The position numbers and the translations under genes were made by a program. From positions 47,071,754-47,135,753 of the forward strand of contig OV884011.1 of the NCBI GenBank assembly GCA_930367205.1: a DNA stretch of 64,000 bases, read 5' to 3'. Positions 55,379 to 64,000 of the stretch are shown here, one piece after another (the first letter of the stretch is position 1; every line of letters begins with the position of its first letter). Origin of the DNA: Acanthosoma haemorrhoidale. Taxonomy: Eukaryota; Arthropoda; Insecta; Hemiptera; Acanthosomatidae. The notes beneath the pieces are model-generated. The model saw only the letters and a list, made by a program, of their open reading frames with translations, was not told where the DNA came from and did no database searches.

Positions 55379-55679
55379 TTGCAGATGGGCGATAATGTTG
55401 AGACTCTTACCCCGATGCAATAATCTTCCGATAACCCCTTTGCCAGCACAGGAAGACTCCCCCATGGGGCGCACTCTTGCCGTAAGGAAGCAGAGCTGAA
55501 AAGACTAATATCCCTGAGAGGTGAAGGGTCGAGATGCAAAAAGGGCAAAGTAAGGGCGGAGGCATTAGCAGGGAGTCGTTTCAGAGCCGCTATTGATTTT
55601 GTCATTACTTCTTCCCAGGAGCCCTACCTACCCTCCCTCGGGTGCCAGTCGACTTATGGCGAGTCAGATATGGCTTGTA

Positions 55680-58600
55680 CTCCTTCATACTTGAGCTAAC
55701 ACCATTTGCAGGTTTTTTTTTGCCAAAACTCAAGTAAGAGGAGGGTTCACTTTCTCAGTCTGTTCAAAGATAGTGACCGAAAAAATGATAAACTCGATCT
55801 AAAATTTCAAAAGTATAATCAAGATTCCCCGCTATAGACGTTTTAGCCAGGGAGACAACGACGCAACTATGTAAACTAATCTACTTAATCTAATCTATTT
55901 GTTTTACATTAGATGTAATTAAACGTCAAAAAATCGGCTGCCTAGATCATTAATTTGATGACCTGCTGAATATGGATATATTTATTTTTTAAGACCTCTC
56001 AGTATTTATCTTAGGGCAGTTTTCATTCTCCGTCATCATCGAATAAAACTACTACGCAAAATATCGTGCCTCCTGTCAAATACGGGGTGAGTTGAAGTTA
56101 CGATTATGGTTCTAGACTTGTAGTTATATTTTAAAAAAGATAATGCAAAAAATAGATATTATTAATCGAGAGACCGAGATCTCAAAATGTATGCACTCTC
56201 AATGTGATAGTGAGTCATGAGTTTGGCAGTCATGTCTCAATTGAAATCTCCTCAAAGGTCACGAGGAGGAAAGTGACGAAGAACTGAAAACAAGGATTTC
56301 TACTTTTGAAAAATCATGTTCCTGCGTAAGTTGGTTTCACTGTTGTGACAAGTCGCACTTTTTAATTTCAGGTTTGAAGATATATTTTTATTTTTAAACT
56401 CACCGAAAGTTAGATCAATTAATATGAGGATTCAGCGAAGAAACTTTCTTACAATTTTTTCCTGAAATTTGTTTATTTTTTTCATAGAATCAATCTGTTG
56501 TATACAATATTGATTCTATGCTTATACATAGACCAGTCAATGTCAAGAGATTCATTTATTTCTTTAATAACTACAAGCCAACGTGTCAATTCAAAGCATC
56601 AAATTTGTGACCTTCTCAGTCTACTCCTATACCAATTTACTCGAACAAGTACAGAAACAATTCTCAGCCATTAATTTCTGACTTACAAAACGGGATACGA
56701 AAATATCCTCATCTTAATATTTCTATTTTGAAAGAAAAAATATTTTAATTTCTCCAACTATTTCCTTGGGTATGTCTGTAATGGAAATCTTTTGTGCGTG
56801 TGTGCTGGTCATATTTCATGATTTGATGCATATCTTAGGCGCATGGAGGTTGTTACGTGTATAAGGATGCGAAGACTGCAATCGTGGTAATATGGTAATG
56901 TTTTCTTAATACTGAAAATTCATTCTCATGGTGGAAAAGTAGCATTGGGTAATTCCCTGTGAATTATTCCACTTAAAAAGTTGGTTTTTTACTGACCTGC
57001 TGAATAATTTAAAAAAAAGGCAGGATTTTGAATTGAAAATAAAATTGAAGATTTTAATTATTCTTAAAGCTCCAAATTAAACTATTTATTAATAGATCAG
57101 TGTCCTCACTTTGACATTGATTAATTAAATTAAAGTCTATTAAGGCTTTGTTCAGTCAATAATTATTTGAATGGTACGTGCTTAAAAATGTATAATACAG
57201 AAAAAATAAATATTCGACCAAATAAATTCGAATCAATCAAATTTTAAATAAGTACTAGGCCGGTTGCACTATTGTAAAATGATTTAAAAAATAAATTAAA
57301 AGTTTTTTTATGAATTTACTTATGCGGAATCAGGTGTAATGTGTCAACAATCCTCTTGGAAAAATCATAAAAAAACTGTTCTGTGAATCGAGAAATCTTA
57401 AAGTGAAAGGTAAGAAATGGGCCCAAATGTTTTAATGCTTGATTCGTTTACTTTCCTTTATTTTACCCAAAAACTAATCAGATTTTTTCAAACTGTTTTA
57501 GAGCATACCTTCTTTAAATTTAAGATCGATTGAATAACGTTTTTTACCTCTATAGTTGAGAACACGTGCGAATGATGCATGCCCTTAACCTATTTTAAAC
57601 CGGAGGCTCTGCCTCCGGGACTGGTAACTATATCAGCTCTTACGGGAGATTTATCGCACAATGCAATGGAATGAGGTTAAAAGGCAATGATCTCTGGCGT
57701 GGATTTAGGTTAAAGCACCAATAGGAGACGAGGGAAATGCGGAAACGGTAGAGAACCACCCTACCGTGAAACGTGGGAAAACCATTCTGCCAACCACTTC
57801 CTTTTTCCCGACAGGCATTAGCTGAAGAAACCTCTGAATGAAAACATGACAACTGCTCTCCGAATGGAACGTTTTATTGCCCTTTCATTACCCAGTAATT
57901 CCTGCAATATTTTCAATAGTGGCTAAGGACCTAATTAATGGGGCAAAATGTTTATATTTTCTCTCTTCTAAATCCCATTCATTACGTCTTCAGCATGAAG
58001 TATTCCCTTCAAGATCTCAACGAAGGAAAAATGTACTATATATCAAATGTCAAGAATCTGACTCAGAATATGTAACTCTTTCTAGGACATAAATGGAATA
58101 TTGTTACCAAAAGTCTTTATAACTGTATAAAATGGGCTATGGGTGTATCAGTTGCTTTTGTTTTATGAATCCAACCCATTTAGAAAATGTGGGGCACGCA
58201 TTGTGAGCACTTTTTCCGTTAAAGTCCTGATAAAATAAATATTTTGAAAACGAAGGATCGACTATTTTACCACCATTGTATTCCTGTATTTTAATGTCCC
58301 TCCCTAGAGACATTAAATTTTGCAAATAGGTTTCATCTGATGATTTGGTCACATGAAAAATACTACCAACTCCATAAAACAAGATTAAACCTTATTAGCA
58401 TATTAATTAATTGCATAGTAATTGAGAAATCAATGCTTTGTTATTATATTAGTAGGATATCAAATTTTAGATCTCGGCTACCTAATTAATAATATGTCAT
58501 CTGTGTTGTGAATCGAATCCGGAACATTTTAGCAGTCGTAACTAGGCCCTTAATTGTGTTATACATCACTTGACTTTAATATTCTTGACTATTGCAGGTT

Positions 58601-61600
58601 TGCATAGAAAGTACATTAAGGCAATGAACTCCTCTCGTGTATCAATAATAACTTATCACGCCAATGCACATTGTGTGATCAATTGCTGCCTGACATTGAT
58701 GTAGCAAGCATCCTTTTCATTTAAACAATTGAAAGAGAAAGTGTCTCACGAATGCTGAATGATAATTGTCTTGTGTGATTTCTAATGGCTCTTTCTCTTT
58801 ATAAAGTATAAATCGGTAGATAGATGTCGTTATGGTGTTAAAGCGTTACGACCAAATGAAAAGTTGCTTTGATTCAAAAACGGTACATCTTACGTTGTGG
58901 TTGCCAAAACAAAATTGTCTGCAGTTGTCAGTCTGCTTTTTCGTCTTGTAAAATCATCATAGGGGGAAAACCTAAAACTTCCCTTTTTATAGTCTATATG
59001 AAGTACCTCTGAATGAACGATGTAATTGTCTTCAAGAGCAGAAAATATTGACCGTCAAGATGGAGTCCGCGTAGTTGGAAGTATTGGAAGAACAAGTCCC
59101 ATACGAGAGTTTATGGCAAGGCATAGGGAGGTAGGCTAAAATACTAAATGACCGAAGAAAGCCTACTTTATGTTTTAACAAAGAATTATGGTTTATTCTG
59201 ATGAAAAATAACATGGCTATGAAAAGCGTCCATCAAATCGGAGGGGGGATACCAGTAGGAATAATTCCAACAACAAAGAAGGGAATAGCAGCAGATGCTG
59301 AAGAAAAGAAGTGTAAGCTCGCAGACATGCTCTTCCGCATCTGGGGTAATGAAGACTATGTACGATAAAGACCCTCAAGGTAGACAGAATTCACCTTTAT
59401 TTGGGACAAATAATTTTACATAGATTTATTTAGGAGTAAAATTAAATGAAACAGAAAAATAAATAGTAGTTTAAGGAATTAATTAATTGCACGAGTAAAT
59501 TAAGCCCTAAAGTTTTTATGGTTTTTTGAAACAGTTGTTTTCAAATAAAATCCTTGAGTCTCTCTGGTTAGTTAAACTATCAATGTTTCGCCTAAGTTCA
59601 GGTACCTCCATGATTCCACAGTTGTCAAAAATCGCGTTATTACCATTATAATGGTGGTCTACAATGAATTTTTTTATTCTTCATATCCCCTTGTTATTAT
59701 AAATTATGGAAATCAGTATAGATTCTACAAAAATGAATCTATTTACAGTGGGTCATTACATGTCCTGTAGCTTGGCTACATTTTATACAATTTTTATTAA
59801 TTTTACATTGCGATTTGTGATTGCTACAAAGGGATAATGCAAATTACACATTTATTGTCTAAACATGTTTAAAAGTGATGGGGCTCACCTTATGAATCAT
59901 AAACTACAATGGATTTTAATGGAATTACCAGAATGGGTTTATATCCATCAGTGAGTTTTCAAGGCAAAAATGTCAAGAAATTCTTGCAATTTTGAATATA
60001 TTCTAACGCTTATAGTTAAATATACAAAGTTCCTGGAGAGAGCAGTCTTTTATTTTAAAATTAAAAAAATATATTACTATCTTATTGGTCTCTATTTATC
60101 TACTCCCACTGAAACAAAATTTATTGTTGTTTCAGGACCGGACGGTTTTATTAATATTCTGTCAAAGAACAGAAATCGAATGTGTACAACATTGAGATTT
60201 CAAATTTTTGTGCTTGAAATATTAGTTTCTTCCTTCGGCCAAATTTCGCTACCTTAGACTTTGTTTGAGTTTCTTCTCTTTTTATTCGAAGGATGCTGGA
60301 TAATTCGAATTGATCACTTGATATGTTCTTTGTTCATTATCTGATAAAATTTGGATCGTCCCGAGATGTTATAAACTATGGAAAACTTTGGTGAAAAGCT
60401 CACTCTTAAGGGCACTACTGTTGTATTTAAAGGTGGCCTTAGCCAATAGAGTAAGAGTATTTCTACTAAAGATAAGGCTGAAAAACTAGTCAGATATAAT
60501 GGTCCTATATGACTCTAGTCGAAGAATGATAAAAGGAGTCTTCAGTGCGAAGTCTTATAGGAAGTGGAGCGTGAAAGTCATCGAAAAGAAATGTTTAACA
60601 CCCACAAAGGGTTGCACATGATTTACCAAGAAAAAATGATCTGGCTTGCTTATAGACAAATCCTTAAATTCTAGAAAACTTTTGCTATTAGCATTACAAG
60701 TATTTTATAAATGTTCTTCTCGGTTTCTGGCGACATCATGATGGTGAGGTCTTGCTACCAGTGTCGTCACAAACCCAAGTGAGATGTAGTGGAATGAGGA
60801 GGTTAGGTTCTATGAAAATTTATGTCTGTCCTTGATGACTCCATTAATGTTTAATATTTTTAGTCCGTTGTGTAACACATACACGGTGCTTCCTTGATGT
60901 GGCGTAGTGAATTATCATGTAGATCCTCTTTTTTTACCCAATGAGCAACGTTCTTAACTTTTAAAGAGCCGGTGTTTAAGTCGTCTATTTACTTATTTTG
61001 ACACCATGAAAGTATAAAGAACAAATTTTCGGCTATTTATTGATTGCTTTATCATATTACCTTTGAGTATCTAATTACAGTATTCAATAATAATGCTGCA
61101 CCAAAATTCTGAATTCCGAAAAAAAATTGTAAGCACCTGTACACAAGACCAACTAGTACCTTTGGCCCGCTTTCACATCTACAGCCCACTCTCGATTTCA
61201 GTCTTCTTCCTCAAGAGTTCTCATACCGGGTTTCTCTTATCCTTTTGTGACTGTCGGATCCGTCCTTCCTGGCCGGTTTCCAGTCTCTGGGCAGCTAGTG
61301 GGTGAACGAACTCAGACCACGTACCGGGAAAGTCTTTCATTACTAGTACCTAACTGATGGGAAAGCAGTTTAAAGGAGCCTTTGTCTTACCTAGACTGCG
61401 TAGCTATACATTTTGATTAGTAAACTAGTAATCATTAGTAAACATAAAATGAAACGAAAGCCCGATGAGGACTCATATTTAGTCCTATGTCGTCATAGTA
61501 AGACCTATCCTTGATTATCCAAGGTAATAATTAAATCACTGCGAACACTTTATTAGGTAATTCGTAATTCTCCTTCCGAACCACCCACAAAAAAATATCT

Positions 61601-61934
61601 TTCTGACTACCTTTACGTTTGTTTGAATATTCACCCTATTAAAGCGTTCTTGAAAACAAGGATAATTTTGAAGGCGTATTCTACAACCCTTCGAAAACCA
61701 ATGATTAAAATAAAATGTATGGAAATATGGAAAAAAAATTAAACGTGAAAATTTTTTGGACCAATTCACTAAGTATCAACATTTCTCAAGTCCCATCATG
61801 CGAGCAGTTTAAAGATATAGAGTTTTTTTTTGAAAATAACGAAAAACGATTAAATTAAAAGTGAAAAATTCTCACCCGTTACGTTGACTTTTTTGATATT
61901 TGAGTGGTTTTGACTCAGAAGTTGTTTAAAATTC
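55680..61934. other. No recognisable gene
   Basis: AT-rich. It contains only short chance frames, a GC hairpin at 57.6 kb and a weak B-box-like GAATCGAATCC near 58,512. A + strand frame near 59,240-59,370 (KCKLADMLFRIWGNEDYVR) has no splice sites or motif I can identify. Confidence 0.5.
57599..57618. repeat. GC hairpin
   Basis: CCGGAGGC and GCCTCCGG form an 8-bp perfect stem around a 3-base loop in otherwise AT-rich DNA. No associated feature. Confidence 0.7.
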
Positions 61935-62592
61935 AACTACGCTGCCCCACAAAAAAGTTACACGCTTAAAAAATATATGCTTCCTAATAGAATTATTTAG
62001 GTTTTCAATCGTTCTATAGTCTCTGGTTAACAATTATCCCCTGATGTTGGCCTCTGTGGGCTTAAATTCAGCAAGTCTTCTTCCAACAGCTGTCCAACTG
62101 CACATCTTGCCACCCCCCGAGTTCTATGAAGAAGTTGAGCATTCTCAACATTCCGAAGCGTGTACAGTACAATAAACCGGTCATCTCTTAGCTCTGTCAC
62201 TCGCGGCCGACCTCATCCGGGTCTGGGATTGCACAAACCTGCAAAACGTTAAAGTGTAATTACTCTCCGGACAGTAGTTTCTGGTAAACCCAATTTATAT
62301 CTTTGGCTTCGAACGTCTTCAACTAAAGCAACAACACGGGCTACTCGGGCTTGACCATTAAAACCATTTTTTAAATAAGTTACACTAGAAATCAAATTAG
62401 ATATTTCTGCAATAATTTTTTTGAAATACATTCTTTTTATTGGGATTTTCCTTCTTATTTATAGCCCTTATAACTGAAAACGCTTAATGTTTATTAAACA
62501 AGAATCGAAAGCTGAAATAATTCTATAAGGAAGCAAATATTTGAATTTTTTCACACAAAATGCGCCACTTTTTTTGTGGGGAAGTGTAGTTT
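61935..62592 (-). mobile_element. Internally deleted Tc1/mariner element
   Basis: Inverted ends of about 25 bp: left AACTACGCTGCCCCACAAAA; right, reverse complemented, AACTACACTTCCCCACAAAA. On the minus strand the interior encodes a degraded paired-type DNA-binding domain: ARVARVVALVEDVRSQRY, then (after a shift) GRPRVTELRDDRFIVLYTLR. The catalytic DDE domain is absent; at 658 bp the element is about half the usual 1.3 kb. A TA duplication is present on the right side (TTTAATA) but not clear on the left. Confidence 0.8.
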
Positions 62593-63652
62593 AATATATA
62601 CAGACAGAGTACTTTAATCAAAAGATCCAAGGTGTTGTTGAAAATTCTGTTTATGTTTTAGGTCGTTTGGATCATTTTAACTAACCAACCATTTTGACCT
62701 ACCACTCTCTAAATGTTTCAAGAACAAAAACTCCCCCTTTGGGCTCTGTACTATACACTTATATAGCTTAAAGAAATCCCATGTGAATCTTTTGTTAATT
62801 TTCTAGGTTCCTAAGCTTGTTTGAATATTTCGAGCCACTGCAGTTTATAAATGAAAGCACTTTTACTGCTCTTCAAGGAACGAACTCCTTTCACACGCGT
62901 AATCATGAGAGCATTACCTAAGAGGAATGCACTGGAACTGTGAGATTTGACTAGAAAACTGGAATGGGCATCACCGTGAAAGCCGGGGAGTAGCGCGGAA
63001 ACATAACATTAGCCGCCATAAGTAGCTTTCGGTTTCAGCGGTGTCACTGCATACCTCAGCCCCGACGAACGGTCCTCCCTATAATATGTGTGCTTATTTC
63101 TCAGGGTTCAACGCTCGAAAATTTCATTTCCGGGTCAAACAGGGCTGCTTAAAAACTGCGAACAGGACTTTATTGATGTTTTAACAACATTTATTTTATT
63201 ATTAGTTGATCCAAGCATTAGTAGCTTATATTATTATTTACGATATGAACAAATCTATGCTTTTTGAAATTGATGACGTAGAAAGTGAAGAAACAATATC
63301 GAGTGATACTTACGGGACTCTTCGTGAAATGTTTAAATACTTTTTTAGGTCAATGAATATGGCATATAACTAAAATATTGAAATAAAAAACATTGAATTG
63401 GTTAAAACGGCATAAATTTGCTGATATCTTTAAAAATTTTTTTGTATTAATGTCTGAGCCTCTTCGTCTAAGAGCACAAATGAATTCATTAAATTTTAAA
63501 TAGTTTCTAAACAGTTACTGGATGAGAGAGAAGGGCAAGTTAATAGATAAATGCTTTATTTTTTTCCAAACTTTTCCATTTTTTTTAGGTTTTGACCAAA
63601 ACCTACATGGCGTGATTCGGGCTGTACTTATTTTCAGATTTCTTTAAATTTA
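62593..63652. other. No recognisable gene
   Basis: AT-rich, with a moderately GC-rich patch at 62.9-63.1 kb that encodes nothing recognisable. Confidence 0.5.
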
Positions 63653-64000
63653 CAATCGTTTTCTAAGGTTTATAATATAAAATAGGAACAAAATTAATTT
63701 CATCTATACACAATTTAAAGCTTTTTTTACGTACATTGGTTGCTCCTGATTAGCATTACAATATTTTACACGTTTTAAAGTGTTTCCGTACAAATGAATT
63801 ACAGAAGTCTGTAAAATCTGTGTGTGTGTTTAATAATACTATGTGTGTGTACATATAGTATTTTATTATTATTCTTCATATTGTTCTTTTTTTGTGAATC
63901 AATCTATGAGCAACCAATGTACGTAAAAAAGGCTTTAAATTGTGTATAGATGAAATTAATTTTGTTCCTATTTGATAAAACAAACCTTAGAAAACAATTG
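63653..64000. mobile_element. Inverted-repeat (MITE-like) element reaching window edge
   Basis: The 93-base arm 63,653-63,745 is complementary to 63,908-64,000, with 6 mismatches counted by eye, around a 162-base centre that includes two (GT)n runs. It has no coding capacity. The right arm runs to the last base of the window, so its true end and any target duplication cannot be seen. Confidence 0.75.

Noticed and set aside
55270..55605. 111-codon minus-strand frame
   Set aside because: It lies in a GC-rich patch next to a polymerase III-like repeat head; no domain or splice evidence.
57599..57618. Intrinsic transcription terminator
   Set aside because: The GC hairpin lacks a T-run and the context is eukaryotic, with no gene upstream.

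Overview
The window looks like an insect chromosome segment, probably from a hemipteroid or a similarly repeat-rich, AT-rich genome. It has small exons with canonical GT/AG borders, long AT-rich introns, AATAAA poly(A) signals, and debris of several classes of eukaryotic transposable element. Nothing prokaryotic, no CRISPR array and no convincing tRNA or rRNA gene was seen. Assignment to an insect is an inference from family resemblance and cannot be fixed to a species from the sequence alone.

Region 1 (1-28,080). The main gene is DAAM, the Disheveled-associated activator of morphogenesis formin, on the + strand. Eighteen consecutive exons (6,559-25,167) join in one open frame of 1,068 residues ending in a real stop. 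The order is GTPase-binding/FH3 armadillo region, coiled coil, a short proline-rich FH1, FH2 actin-nucleating domain, then the C-terminal DAD. Only the short first coding exon with the start codon is missing; I could not find it in bases 1-6,558. The introns are loaded with repeats: two copies of a TATA-box-bearing repeat, two copies of a ~270-bp dispersed repeat, a SINE-like unit, a complete 2.5-kb hAT transposon with an intact 601-residue transposase and target-site duplications, and a 275-bp hAT miniature element with a perfect 8-bp duplication.

Region 2 (28,100-38,570). A small three-exon gene on the + strand (31,942-38,496) encodes a 115-residue, charged, probably helical protein that I do not recognise. 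Its 4.9-kb first intron holds a broken jockey-like LINE on the opposite strand (ORF1 zinc knuckle plus reverse transcriptase, endonuclease apparently deleted), another 3' fragment of that family and a third TATA-bearing repeat. Its second intron holds a + strand 3' fragment of the same LINE. Upstream (30.7-31.3 kb) lies a decayed fragment of an R2/R4-like LINE C-terminus.

Region 3 (38,600-64,000). No complete gene is visible. It holds one isolated candidate coding exon (40,796-40,921), decayed LINE pieces (42.3-43.7, 47.4-48.3, 51.4-51.8, 52.9-53.3, 54.1 kb), a textbook 5'-truncated LINE insertion with poly(A) tail and 11-bp duplication (47.45-47.82 kb), a pair of 113-bp inverted arms 1.3 kb apart (38.85 and 40.25 kb), an internally deleted Tc1/mariner element (61.9-62.6 kb) and a 93-bp inverted-repeat element running to the window edge.

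I found no undescribed multi-gene system. The most promising items are the TATA-bearing repeat family with a compensating RNA-type hairpin, the intact hAT element inside DAAM, the 113-bp inverted pair, and the unrecognised small gene.
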